From Salinibacter pepae (GTDB lineage: Bacteria > Bacteroidota > Rhodothermia > Rhodothermales > Salinibacteraceae): a stretch of 64,000 nucleotides of DNA. Below the pieces are notes generated by a model, which saw only the letters and a list, made by a program, of their open reading frames with translations, ran no database searches and was not told the origin of the DNA. This document shows, one piece after another, positions 44,015-52,958 of the stretch (within the stretch, counting starts at the first letter, position 1; every line of letters begins with the position of its first letter). Both the position numbers and the translations under genes were made by a program. The stretch is taken from NCBI RefSeq assembly GCF_947077775.1, contig NZ_CAMTTE010000001.1:2632501-2696500 (forward strand), given 5' to 3'.

Positions 44015-44499
44015 CGGAGTCCTATCTCGCTGTCGCGGGCCGCATTCGCCGAGAGGTGGAGCAGATCGAAGACGTCGTCGACCGGGCACAAGCCATCTGG
44101 GCCGACGTGGACCTCAATCGCCCGGCGGACCACCGCATCGACGCCGTCGCGCTCAACCTGCATGGGTTCTATGCTGGGCTGGAGCGAGTCTTTAAGATCG
44201 TGGCCGAACGGATCGACCAGACGGTTCCGGAGGGCGGAAGCTGGCATCAAGAGTTACTGGAGCAGATGAATACGGAGCTCAACGGGGTCCGTCCCTCGGT
44301 CCTCTCAGACGATGCTCGAAAAAAACTGGACCGGTATCGGGGGTTTCGTCACGTAGTTCGCAACGTGTATGCGTTCGAGTTCGACCCTGAGCAACTCGAC
44401 CTCCTCATGAGAAAATTGCCGGAGACTGCGGAACGTGTCTTTGCGGATCTTCAAGCCTTTGCGGATACTCTTGACCGATTAGCTTCCCAGAACGAGTGA
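44011..44499 (+). CDS. HEPN-like toxin partner of the second MNT gene
   Basis: A 162-residue helical protein from an ATG that overlaps the MNT stop (ATGA). The segment DRYRGFRHVVRNVYAFEF contains an RX4-6H-type motif followed by a Tyr, as in HEPN RNases, but arranged as RH..RN.Y rather than the RX4HXY of the HepT at 40374. LNLHGFYAGLERVFKIVAERI is the helix usually facing the partner. It is unrelated at sequence level to the first HepT, so the two modules are independent arrivals rather than a duplication. Confidence 0.78.
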   Translation: MTESYLAVAGRIRREVEQIEDVVDRAQAIWADVDLNRPADHRIDAVALNLHGFYAGLERVFKIVAERIDQTVPEGGSWHQELLEQMNTELNGVRPSVLSDDARKKLDRYRGFRHVVRNVYAFEFDPEQLDLLMRKLPETAERVFADLQAFADTLDRLASQNE

Positions 44500-44638
44500 T
44501 TGAGGCTTGCTAGGGGAGGGAGCCCAAAGCGTAGGAGGGCGAAGAGACGCAGACGCCTCCCGATTCTGTGGGGATTGGAGGCTTCAGCATGGGCGAAGCG
44601 CAATCGGATCTCTGAACGATCTGGCACACGACAATTCC

Positions 44639-45667
44639 ATGAACGACACCCTCCTCGTCACTGGCGGGGCCGGCTTCATCGGCTCGGCGGTGGTGCGCCA
44701 CCTCATTCAGGAGACCGAGGCCACCGTCGTCACGGTCGACGCCCTCACCTACGCCGGGCACCAGGAGAACCTGGCGCCTGTGGCAAATCATCCCCGCCAC
44801 CACTTCGAGCAGGAGGACATCACCGACGCCCCGGCCATGCACCGTCTCTTCCGCGAGTACGAACCGGACGGCGTGCTCCACCTCGCGGCGGAGTCGCACG
44901 TGGACCGCTCCATCGACGGCCCGGCGGCCTTCGTGCAGACGAACGTGGTGGGCACACAGGTGCTGCTGGAGGCGGCGCGGACCTACTGGGAAGACCAGGG
45001 CCGGCCCGACGGCTTCCGCTTCCTCCACGTCTCGACCGACGAGGTGTACGGGGAGCTCGGCGAGACCGGCGCGTTCACGGAGGAGACGTCCTACGACCCG
45101 AGCTCTCCGTATTCGGCCAGCAAGGCCGGGGCCGACCACCTCGCCCGGGCGTGGCAGCGCACCTACGGCCTGCCGGTCGTCATCACCAACTGCTCGAACA
45201 ACTACGGCCCGCGTCAGCACCCGGAGAAGCTCATTCCGGTCGTCATCCGCAGCGCGCTGGACGGGGAGCCGATTCCGGTCTACGGCGACGGGACAAACGT
45301 GCGCGACTGGCTCTACGTGAAGGACCACGTGCGGGCCCTGCTGCGCGTGCTGACTGAGGGGGAGGTGGGCGACACCTACAATGTCGGCGGGAACTGCGAG
45401 CGGGAGAACATTACGGTCGTCCGTCAGATATGTGACATTCTCGACGAGACGCGGCCCGCGGGCAGCACCCTTGAGACCAAGAGCCACCACGACCTGATCA
45501 CGTTCGTGGAGGACCGGCCGGGGCACGACTGGCGCTACGCCATCGATCCGAGCAAGATCGAGAACGAGCTCGGGTGGACGCCGCAGGTCGGCTTCGAGGC
45601 GGGACTGCGCCGGACGGTCGACTGGTACGTGGAGCACCGGGAGTGGGTGCGGGCGGTTCAGGGGTAA
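44639..45667 (+). CDS. rmlB: dTDP-glucose 4,6-dehydratase
   Basis: A 342-residue extended [21 protein letters not shown] binds [37 protein letters not shown] with the DE catalytic pair, [15 protein letters not shown] with the YXXXK residues, and [17 protein letters not shown] are diagnostic of RmlB. It makes dTDP-4-keto-6-deoxyglucose, the intermediate of dTDP-L-rhamnose. It is the first of four rml genes on the plus strand. The ATG at 44639 directly precedes the first strand. Confidence 0.97.
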   Translation: MNDTLLVTGGAGFIGSAVVRHLIQETEATVVTVDALTYAGHQENLAPVANHPRHHFEQEDITDAPAMHRLFREYEPDGVLHLAAESHVDRSIDGPAAFVQTNVVGTQVLLEAARTYWEDQGRPDGFRFLHVSTDEVYGELGETGAFTEETSYDPSSPYSASKAGADHLARAWQRTYGLPVVITNCSNNYGPRQHPEKLIPVVIRSALDGEPIPVYGDGTNVRDWLYVKDHVRALLRVLTEGEVGDTYNVGGNCERENITVVRQICDILDETRPAGSTLETKSHHDLITFVEDRPGHDWRYAIDPSKIENELGWTPQVGFEAGLRRTVDWYVEHREWVRAVQG

Positions 45668-45713
45668 GGGGGGCGTTGAGGGTTGGGGGGCTAATTTGAC
45701 GGTCGGCACGCAG

Positions 45714-45849
45714 CACGAAATACGCAATACGAAATACGCAATATACGGGTGAGACAAAGTGATGCGTGAACCGTGAAGGGCGAAGAGGGCAGTACGGAGC
45801 AACTTGTACGTCACGCATCCCTCCTCACGAGTCACGCCTCACGCACCAC
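45714..45849. repeat. Composite patterned element between rmlB and rmlA
   Basis: Two parts. 45714-45747 is a direct array of ACGAAAT/ACGCAAT units (CACGAAATACGCAATACGAA, continuing to TATACG), the same words as the otsA/otsB element. 45759-45776 (GTGATGCGTGAACCGTGA) and 45832-45849 (TCACGCCTCACGCACCAC) are complementary at 15 of 18 positions, with further TCACG words in the right half. No gene or T-run is present. It separates rmlB from the other three genes of its own pathway. Confidence 0.65.
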
Positions 45850-45894
45850 GTACGTTGACGAAGCGTCTACGCATCGAAGCGCAGCTTTGACAGG

Positions 45895-46827
45895 ATGAGC
45901 ACCGACGAAACGGCCCCTTCAACACGCACCCGCAAGGGCATCCTGCTGGCCGGCGGCGCCGGCACACGGCTGTATCCGGCCACCCGGGCGGTGAGCAAGC
46001 AGCTCGTGCCCGTCTACGACAAGCCGATGGTGTACTACCCGCTGTCGACGCTGATGCGGGCGGGCATCCGGGACATCCTGCTCATCTCGACGCCGAAGGA
46101 CCTGCCCCGGTTCGAGGACCTGCTGGGGGACGGCCGCCGGTGGGGCCTCAACCTCCGCTACGCCGAGCAGCCGGAGCCGAAGGGCATCGCACAGGCGTTC
46201 ACGATCGGGGCCGACTTCATCGACGGGGACGACGTGTGTCTCATTCTCGGCGACAACATTTTCCACGGGGAGGGATTGGGCGAGAAGCTGCGCCGGGCGT
46301 CCGGGCAGTCGTCGGGGGGCACCGTGTTTGCCTACTACGTGAACGACCCGGAGCGCTACGGGGTCGTGGACTTCGACACGGCGGGGCGGGCCCTCGCCAT
46401 CGAGGAGAAGCCCGACGTACCGCCCTCCAACTACGCCGTCACCGGGCTCTACTTCTACGATGCGGGCGTCGTCGACGTCGCCGAGGGGCTGGAGCCGTCC
46501 GACCGCGGGGAGCTGGAGATTACGGACGTGAACCGGCATTATCTTCAGCGGGACGAGCTGCAGGTCGAAACCCTCGGGCGGGGCATGGCGTGGCTCGATA
46601 CCGGCACGCACGACTCGCTGCTGCAGGCGGCGAACTTCGTGCAGACGATCGAGGCGCGCCAGGGCCTCAAGATCAGTTGCCCCGAGGAGATTGCCTGGAG
46701 CCAGGGCTGGATCGACGCCGACGACGTGGTGCGGATCGGCCGGTCGATGGACAACAACGCCTACGGCCAGTACCTGCTCGACCTCGTGGCGCGCGTCCGG
46801 AGCGACACCACGCCCGCCTCCGCCTAG
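45895..46827 (+). CDS. rmlA: Glucose-1-phosphate thymidylyltransferase
   Basis: A 310-residue nucleotidyltransferase making dTDP-glucose. The signature [50 protein letters not shown] and [12 protein letters not shown] are all present, with [18 protein letters not shown] near the C-terminus. About 12 extra polar residues precede the conserved start. An AGGA-like sequence lies just before the ATG at 45895. It is followed 29 bases later by rmlC. Confidence 0.97.
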   Translation: MSTDETAPSTRTRKGILLAGGAGTRLYPATRAVSKQLVPVYDKPMVYYPLSTLMRAGIRDILLISTPKDLPRFEDLLGDGRRWGLNLRYAEQPEPKGIAQAFTIGADFIDGDDVCLILGDNIFHGEGLGEKLRRASGQSSGGTVFAYYVNDPERYGVVDFDTAGRALAIEEKPDVPPSNYAVTGLYFYDAGVVDVAEGLEPSDRGELEITDVNRHYLQRDELQVETLGRGMAWLDTGTHDSLLQAANFVQTIEARQGLKISCPEEIAWSQGWIDADDVVRIGRSMDNNAYGQYLLDLVARVRSDTTPASA

Positions 46828-46856
46828 CCTTTTCTGTGTCCCGGCCCACCCCTCCG

Positions 46857-47417
46857 ATGACCGTTTCCGAGACCTCCCTTCCCGGCGTGCGCCTGATCGA
46901 GCCGGACGTCCACACGGACGATCGCGGCTCGTTCGCCGAGCTGTGGAACGTACGGGACTACGGCCACCACGGCCTCGACGTCACGTTCGTGCAGGACAAC
47001 CTGTCCCGGTCCCGCGAAGGGGTGCTGCGGGGGCTGCACTTCCAAAACCCCCGGCCGCAAGGGAAGCTGATCTCGGTGCTGAAGGGGGCCGTCTACGACG
47101 TGGTCGTCGACGTGCGGGCCGAGGCGGATACGTTTGGGGCGTGGGAGGGGCAGGTCCTCTCGGCCGAGAACGCGCGGCAGCTGTACGTGCCGGAGGGCTA
47201 CGCCCACGGCTTCGTGGCGACGAGCGGGGAGGTGCTCTTCCACTACAAGTGCACCGACTTCTACCACCCGGAGGCCGACCGGACGGTCCGGTGGGACGAC
47301 CCGGCCCTTGCTATCGACTGGCCGACAGAAGACCCGATTCTTTCGGCAAAGGACGCAGGGGCGCCTGCGCTGGACGAAATCCCCCGCGAGGCCCTTCGGT
47401 TTGACAACGTGCGATGA
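46857..47417 (+). CDS. rmlC: dTDP-4-dehydrorhamnose 3,5-epimerase
   Basis: A cupin enzyme of 186 residues. GVRLIEPDVHTDDRGSFAELW opens as in RmlC. REGVLRGLHFQNPRPQGKL carries the active-site histidine, and QLYVPEGYAHGFVATSGEVL and CTDFYHPEADRTVRWDDP continue the family pattern. It converts dTDP-4-keto-6-deoxyglucose to the L-lyxo form. It lies between rmlA and rmlD with 12-29 base gaps, consistent with one transcript. Confidence 0.96.
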   Translation: MTVSETSLPGVRLIEPDVHTDDRGSFAELWNVRDYGHHGLDVTFVQDNLSRSREGVLRGLHFQNPRPQGKLISVLKGAVYDVVVDVRAEADTFGAWEGQVLSAENARQLYVPEGYAHGFVATSGEVLFHYKCTDFYHPEADRTVRWDDPALAIDWPTEDPILSAKDAGAPALDEIPREALRFDNVR

Positions 47418-47429
47418 CATCGACCCGCA

Positions 47430-48338
47430 ATGCCCGACGCGACCGCCTCCATTCTGCTGCTCGGGGCCACCGGACAGGTGGGCCACGCGCTGAGGCGCAC
47501 CCTCGCGCCGCTCGGCGCCGTGCACGCGCCGGGCCGCGCCGCAGTGGACCTGACAGACCTGACGTCCGTGCGGGCGGCGGTGCGGGAGTTGGGGCCGGAC
47601 CTTGTCGTAAACGCGGCGGCCTATACCGACGTGGACGGGGCGGAGGAGGAGCCGGCGCGGGCGGCCCGGATCAACGCCGAGGCGCCCCGCGTGCTGGCCG
47701 AGGCGGCCCGGGAAGTGGGGGCCTGGCTTGTGCACTACTCCACGGACTACGTGTTTGACGGGACGAAGCGCGCCCCGTACACCGAGGCCGACGCCCCGAA
47801 TCCTATCAACGTGTACAGCCGAACGAAGCGGGACGGGGAGGCGGCCATCCAGGCCGTCGGCGGGCGCCACGTCATCTTGCGCACGAGCTGGATGTACAGC
47901 CGCCGCCGCTCGAATTTCGTGCGGACCATGCTGCGCCTGGCGGACGAGAACGACCGGCTGACCGTGGTGGACGACCAGATCGGCGTGCCGACCTGGGCGG
48001 GCTGGTGCGCGGAGGCGACGGCGTCGGTCTGCGAGCGTCTCCTCGCGGACGACGACATGCCCGAGGCCGGGTGCTACCACCTCGCCGGCACCGGCCAGAC
48101 GAGCTGGTACGGCCTCGCCCGGGCGGTCTTCGCGCAGTTCGGGCGCACGGACGTGACTGTCGAGCCGGTGTCGTCGGACGAGTACGAGACGGCCGCGCCC
48201 CGCCCGGCCTACACCGTGCTCGACTCCAGCCGCGCCCGGGCCGCCTTCGACCTGCCGGACGTAACCTGGACGGCGCAGCTGGCCCGGTTCCGCAAGCGCG
48301 TGCGGACTGCCGACGGGGAGCGCGTGGCGCGCGGCTAA
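47430..48338 (+). CDS. rmlD: dTDP-4-dehydrorhamnose reductase
   Basis: A 302-residue SDR that performs the last step to dTDP-L-rhamnose. ILLLGATGQVGHALRRTL binds NADPH. VVNAAAYTDVDGAEEEP, VHYSTDYVFDGTKRAPYTE with the T/YVF motif, and YSRTKRDGEAAI with the catalytic YXXXK are all diagnostic. It ends the rmlBACD set. The next gene, a polysaccharide export protein, begins about 196 bases later. Confidence 0.96.
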   Translation: MPDATASILLLGATGQVGHALRRTLAPLGAVHAPGRAAVDLTDLTSVRAAVRELGPDLVVNAAAYTDVDGAEEEPARAARINAEAPRVLAEAAREVGAWLVHYSTDYVFDGTKRAPYTEADAPNPINVYSRTKRDGEAAIQAVGGRHVILRTSWMYSRRRSNFVRTMLRLADENDRLTVVDDQIGVPTWAGWCAEATASVCERLLADDDMPEAGCYHLAGTGQTSWYGLARAVFAQFGRTDVTVEPVSSDEYETAAPRPAYTVLDSSRARAAFDLPDVTWTAQLARFRKRVRTADGERVARG

Positions 48339-48534
48339 TGGGCGGGCGGGATTTCGGCGGCGTGCCGGCGAATATTCGAAAAAGTTGTCGGGGACGGGGC
48401 GAATTGATTCGCCTTTCTACCCGACGCCACTTACCAAGTACTTCGGATTATCTTTGAGGCTGCCGTAGCGATTTGCGGCGCGGCGGCCATGGCTCGACGC
48501 CTCCCGGTCTTTCTGTCATCCGATCGCAGTTGCG

Positions 48535-51500
48535 ATGCGCTGGATCCTCTCGGTGCTTTGTGTGCTTCTCGTGGCCCTGTCCGTCGCGCCCGCCCAGGCC
48601 CAGCAGCGCGAGGAGCTTCCGGAGGAGGCGCGGCAGGAGCTGGAGGAGCGGGGCATGACGATCGAGGAGGCGCGCCAGCGCCTGCGGCAGCTCGGCATCG
48701 ACCCCTCCAACCCGGAGCAGGCCGCCCGCCGGGCCCGTCAGCTGGGCGTGCCGGAGGCGCGCATCCAGTCGCTGCTCCAGGCGGCCCGCCAGCGGCAGGG
48801 CCAAGACACCACGGGGGTCGGAATGGGGGAGCGTCAGAGGCCCCGCAACCCGGCCTATCCGGTCCTGTCGGGCACCCCCGTGATTGACCCCGACAGTATT
48901 GCAGTCGACCAGCTTCCTCGTGACATTCAGGTCCGCGTGCCGCTGCGGAGCGAGAACCAGATCCAACGGGTGCGGCCCGGCTTCCTCACGGCGGACGGGG
49001 ACTCGGTGCAGGTGCAAGACGTCCAGCGCGTGCGCGGCTCGGTGATCAACGGCACGTGGCGGGGCACCCTCACGGTCCCTGGAGACACCGACAATGGCAC
49101 CTGGAGCCTCTTCGTGCAGGCCTCGACTCAAGACACGACCGTCACCCTGGCCACGGGCCGCCGCCTGACGATCCTCCCGGAAGGGGAGCGGCCGGAAGAG
49201 AGGCGGCAGCGGGCGGCCCGGGACACGCTCAGGTACTTCGGCTACGACACGTTCGAGACCATCCCGGAGGCCTTTACGCCCCAGCCCACCGGACTGGCCG
49301 ACGGCAGCTACGTGGTGGGGCCGGACGATGAGCTGCGCCTCACCGTGTGGGGCGGGGCGGAGTTTACGTACGAGCTGCCGGTGGACCAGGGCGGGCGCGT
49401 GACGGTCCCCAACGTGGGTCAGTTCACCGTGTCTGGCAAGTCGCTCGGCGAGCTGCGCACGGAGATGAAGCAGTGGCTCTCCCAAAGCTACTCGGGGCTG
49501 ACGACCGACCCGCCGACGGTCTTCATGGACCTCACGCTCACCCGCGTGCGACCCACGCAGGTCTTCGTGCTCGGGGAAGTGCCCCAGCCCGGGGGCTACA
49601 TGGTGAGCGGCTACTCGACCGTCTTTAACGCCCTCTACAGCGTGGGCGGCCCGCTGCGCCGCGGGAGCCTGCGCAACATCAGCGTCATCCGCGACGGGGA
49701 GGTGGTCGAGACCGTCGACCTGTACGACTACCTCCTGCAGGGCTACAGCCCCGACCCGGTGCAGCTGCAGAGCAACGACTACATCTTCGTCCCGCCGCGC
49801 GGGGAGACGGTCGCCATCACGGGACCGGTCAAGCGCCCGGCGTACTACGAGATGAAAGAGGGCGAGACGGTTGCGGACCTGATCGACTACGCGGGCGGCC
49901 TCAAGCCGAACGCCTACACCAAGCGCTTCCAGATCGAGCGCATTGTGCCATTCGCCGAGCGGGAGGACCCGTCCGTCGCCCGCGAGGTGCTCGACGCCAG
50001 CCTGCAGGCGGCCCGCGCCGACACCGCGCAGGTGCCGCTAGCCGACGGCGACCGCGTCAAAGTCCTGCCCCTCGCGGAGGCCCAGGACCCGGCCGTGAAG
50101 GCGCGCGTCGACGCCGCGGAGGTTACGGGGGCGGTGCTCCAGCCGGGGCAGTACGAGATCGGGGACCAGGTGCGCACGGTGAAGGACCTGATCGAACAGG
50201 CCGACGGCCTGACGGGCGACGCCTACCGCGAGCAGGCCGACCTCGTGCGGATCGACGATACCCTGAGCGAGACGAGCCAGTCCCTCGACCTCCAGGCCGT
50301 GATGGAGGATCGCCCCCAGGCCAACGTCGTCCTGCAGCCGGGCGACAGCCTGCACGTGGCCTCCATCCAGGAGATGCGGGCGGACCGGCAGGTGCGCATC
50401 ACGGGCCAGGTGCGCGACCCGGGGCAATATCGGTACCGCGAGGGCATGACGGTCCGGAGCCTTCTCCGAAAAGCCGGCGGCCTGACCGACGACGAGTACC
50501 TCAAGGACGTCTTCCTGGGCCGGGCCGACCTGTTCCGGGTGTCGCGTGACGGCGACGAGGAGCGGGTGATTCCGTTTCACCTGGGCGACGCGCTGGCGGG
50601 GACGGGCATGGCCGACCGCGAGTTGCGCCCCGAGGACGAGATTCGCATCTACCCGGCGACCGTCGAGCGCCTCGAAGAAAGGTTCGTGCGGATCAGTGGC
50701 GCCGTGGAAGAGACGGGCCGCTACGCGTTCCGCGACAACATGACGCTCAAGGACGCCATCCTGCAGGCGAACGGATTTGCCGAGGGCGCGTCCCTCCAGC
50801 AGGTCACTGTGACCCGGATGGTGGAACGGCGGGGGCAAGAAGGGCGGCGGGCCAGCACCGTGGATGTCCCGCTGATCGAACGGGACGTGGACCCGAAGGA
50901 CGTCAACTTTTCGGTCCAGGACACGGCCCGGGCCCTGGAGGCCGCCGACAACTTTGACCTGCAGCACCGCGACCGCATCTTTATCCGGGAAAGTCCGTCG
51001 TTCCAGCCGCAGGAAACCGTCTCGGTCCAGGGGGAGGTGCAGTACCCGGGCGATTACACGCTGCTGCGCGACAACGAACGCCTCTCCAGCGTCATTCAGC
51101 GGGCCGGGGGCGTTCTGCCGACCGGTTACCTGAAGGGCGGGCGCCTCACTCGGCCGGAGGCCCAGGCCGACCAGGACTTTCGGGTGCAGCGGAACGGGGA
51201 GCAGCTCATCGTCGAGATGGAGCGGGCCGTGCGGGGGAATCCGGCGGAGGACGTCATCCTGCGCCCGGGGGACGAGATCATGATTCCGACCCAACCGAAC
51301 ACCGTGGCCGTGCGGGGCAACGTGGCGAACGAGGGGCTCATCAAGCACGAGGACGGGCGGCGCGTGGACTACTACCTCGACCGCGCCGGCGGCACGCGCC
51401 AGAATACCCAGGATGTATTTCTGACCCAGGCGTCCGGCGCCACCTTCGAAGTCCAGACGGGCTGGTTCCGCCGCACGCCGGTCGTGGACGACGGGGCCGT

Positions 51501-51627
51501 CATCCGGGTCGAAGAAGAACCCGATCAGGACCAGGAAATTAACTACTCCGAGATCGCGTCCAACGTCACGCAGGTCCTGTCGAGCACGCTGACCCTGATT
51601 GTGCTCGCCACGCGGGCCTTCAACTGA
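48535..51627 (+). CDS. Multi-SLBB polysaccharide export protein (Wza-like)
   Basis: A protein of 1030 residues, much longer than E. coli Wza (about 380). A signal peptide ending in AQA is followed by QQREELPEEARQELEERG and a long Gln/Arg/Glu-rich helical N-terminus. The export domain appears around 260-345 (SYVVGPDDELRLTVWGGAEF), then about six SLBB-like repeats, e.g. VFVLGEVPQPGGYMVSGYST, VAITGPVKRPAYYEMKEGET, VRITGQVRDPGQYRYREGMT and VSVQGEVQYPGDYTLLRDNE. The C-terminus ends in a hydrophobic segment (LSSTLTLIVLATRAFN). No lipobox Cys is seen. It probably forms the outer-membrane channel for the polysaccharide made by the surrounding genes. Confidence 0.92.
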   Translation: MRWILSVLCVLLVALSVAPAQAQQREELPEEARQELEERGMTIEEARQRLRQLGIDPSNPEQAARRARQLGVPEARIQSLLQAARQRQGQDTTGVGMGERQRPRNPAYPVLSGTPVIDPDSIAVDQLPRDIQVRVPLRSENQIQRVRPGFLTADGDSVQVQDVQRVRGSVINGTWRGTLTVPGDTDNGTWSLFVQASTQDTTVTLATGRRLTILPEGERPEERRQRAARDTLRYFGYDTFETIPEAFTPQPTGLADGSYVVGPDDELRLTVWGGAEFTYELPVDQGGRVTVPNVGQFTVSGKSLGELRTEMKQWLSQSYSGLTTDPPTVFMDLTLTRVRPTQVFVLGEVPQPGGYMVSGYSTVFNALYSVGGPLRRGSLRNISVIRDGEVVETVDLYDYLLQGYSPDPVQLQSNDYIFVPPRGETVAITGPVKRPAYYEMKEGETVADLIDYAGGLKPNAYTKRFQIERIVPFAEREDPSVAREVLDASLQAARADTAQVPLADGDRVKVLPLAEAQDPAVKARVDAAEVTGAVLQPGQYEIGDQVRTVKDLIEQADGLTGDAYREQADLVRIDDTLSETSQSLDLQAVMEDRPQANVVLQPGDSLHVASIQEMRADRQVRITGQVRDPGQYRYREGMTVRSLLRKAGGLTDDEYLKDVFLGRADLFRVSRDGDEERVIPFHLGDALAGTGMADRELRPEDEIRIYPATVERLEERFVRISGAVEETGRYAFRDNMTLKDAILQANGFAEGASLQQVTVTRMVERRGQEGRRASTVDVPLIERDVDPKDVNFSVQDTARALEAADNFDLQHRDRIFIRESPSFQPQETVSVQGEVQYPGDYTLLRDNERLSSVIQRAGGVLPTGYLKGGRLTRPEAQADQDFRVQRNGEQLIVEMERAVRGNPAEDVILRPGDEIMIPTQPNTVAVRGNVANEGLIKHEDGRRVDYYLDRAGGTRQNTQDVFLTQASGATFEVQTGWFRRTPVVDDGAVIRVEEEPDQDQEINYSEIASNVTQVLSSTLTLIVLATRAFN

Positions 51628-51820
51628 AGCGTGGAATAAATCTTGCCTGAAATTACCCTGCATGGACAGTTTGGTCTAGTTATTCCCTTTCCTGTGTGTT
51701 TTCATAGACATGGAACTCACAGGGCAGAAGCACAGCCGACGCGCTTCTTTTGCGGTAAATTCCGGGGACGTCTCTGCACGTCGTCTTCCTAGTTCTACGC
51801 CTACCTCCAAAATCTTTCGC

Positions 51821-52825
51821 ATGACGTACCTCATCACCGGCGGGGCCGGGTTTATCGGCAGCCACTTGGCCGACCGTCTCATCGACGACGGGCACCGGGT
51901 CCGGGTGCTCGACGACCTGTCGACGGGACGCCGATCAAATATTGCCCCCCTCGAAGGCCGCGACGCCTTCACGTTTACGACCGGAAGCGTTCTCGACGAG
52001 GAGGTGCTGGACCGAGAGATCGGGGCCTGTGATCAGGTGGTGCACCTCGCGGCGGCCGTGGGCGTGAAGCGCATCCTGGACCGGCCGGTGGAAACGATCC
52101 ACACCAACGTCGACGGGACGAAAAATGTGCTCCGGCGGGCCGCCGACGAGCAGAAAAAGGTTCTGTTGGCCTCCACCTCGGAGGTTTACGGGAAGGCCAT
52201 GCAGGAGAACGAGGACCTGAAGGCCCTGTCGGAGACGGACAACTGGACCCTCGGCACGACCAGCAAGCGGCGCTGGGCCTACGCGTGCACGAAGGCGATG
52301 GACGAGTTCCTGGCCCAGGCCTACCACGACGAGCACGGCCTTCCGGTGGTGTGCGCCCGCTTCTTCAACACGGCGGGGCCGCGGCAGTCCGGGCAGTACG
52401 GCATGGTGATCCCGACGTTCGTGGAGCGGGCCCTGAGCGGGCAGCCCCTGGAGATTCACGGGGACGGCACCCAGACGCGCTGCTTCACGCACATCGACGA
52501 CGCGGTGGCGTCGGTCGTCCAGCTCCTGCGGTCGCCGGCGGCGGAGGGCGAGGTGGTGAACATCGGGCAGCCGACGGAAATCTCGATTAACGAGCTCGCC
52601 GAGCGCATTTTGGAGATGACGGGATCGGGCGCGGCCGTCCGGCACGTGCCGTACGAGGAGGTGTACGGGGACGGATTCGAGGACATGAAGCGCCGGACGC
52701 CGGACTGCTCGAAGCTCACCGAGCTTACCGGATACGAGCCCCAACGGACCGTCGACGACATTTTGCGGGACGTCATCGCCGGGGTGCGTGCGGAAAAAGA
52801 CGAAGAGGCCGAGGCCGCCGCGTAA
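51821..52825 (+). CDS. NAD-dependent UDP-sugar epimerase/decarboxylase family protein
   Basis: A 334-residue extended [23 protein letters not shown] binds NAD. VVHLAAAVGVKRILDRPVET, LLASTSEVYGKAMQE, WAYACTKAMDEFLAQAY (YXXXK near residue 153) and VVCARFFNTAGPRQSGQYG are typical of UDP-glucuronate decarboxylase/GalE relatives. The exact sugar cannot be decided from the motifs. A shared set of genes (export protein, WecA-like transferase, UDP-sugar dehydrogenase) suggests UDP-uronic acid conversion. The stop codon is part of a 23-base tandem repeat. Confidence 0.88.
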   Translation: MTYLITGGAGFIGSHLADRLIDDGHRVRVLDDLSTGRRSNIAPLEGRDAFTFTTGSVLDEEVLDREIGACDQVVHLAAAVGVKRILDRPVETIHTNVDGTKNVLRRAADEQKKVLLASTSEVYGKAMQENEDLKALSETDNWTLGTTSKRRWAYACTKAMDEFLAQAYHDEHGLPVVCARFFNTAGPRQSGQYGMVIPTFVERALSGQPLEIHGDGTQTRCFTHIDDAVASVVQLLRSPAAEGEVVNIGQPTEISINELAERILEMTGSGAAVRHVPYEEVYGDGFEDMKRRTPDCSKLTELTGYEPQRTVDDILRDVIAGVRAEKDEEAEAAA

Positions 52826-52868
52826 GATCTGCGCAAATCAGAGGGTAAGATCTGCGCAAATCAGAGGG
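52823..52868. repeat. Perfect 23-bp tandem duplication after the epimerase stop
   Basis: The unit TAAGATCTGCGCAAATCAGA plus GGG occurs twice without mismatch at 52823-52845 and 52846-52868. The first TAA is the stop codon of the epimerase. The words GATCTGCGCAAATCAGAGG resemble the patterned intergenic elements in the rest of the window in being low-complexity, non-coding and between co-directional genes. Confidence 0.9.
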
Positions 52869-52958
52869 GAAGCCCCCACTTCCAGAACGCCCCCGCGTTC
52901 GCGCCCATCCTTTCTGACTGAGAACGAAAGACAGGCTGTGCTCTCGACTGCATCCCAC

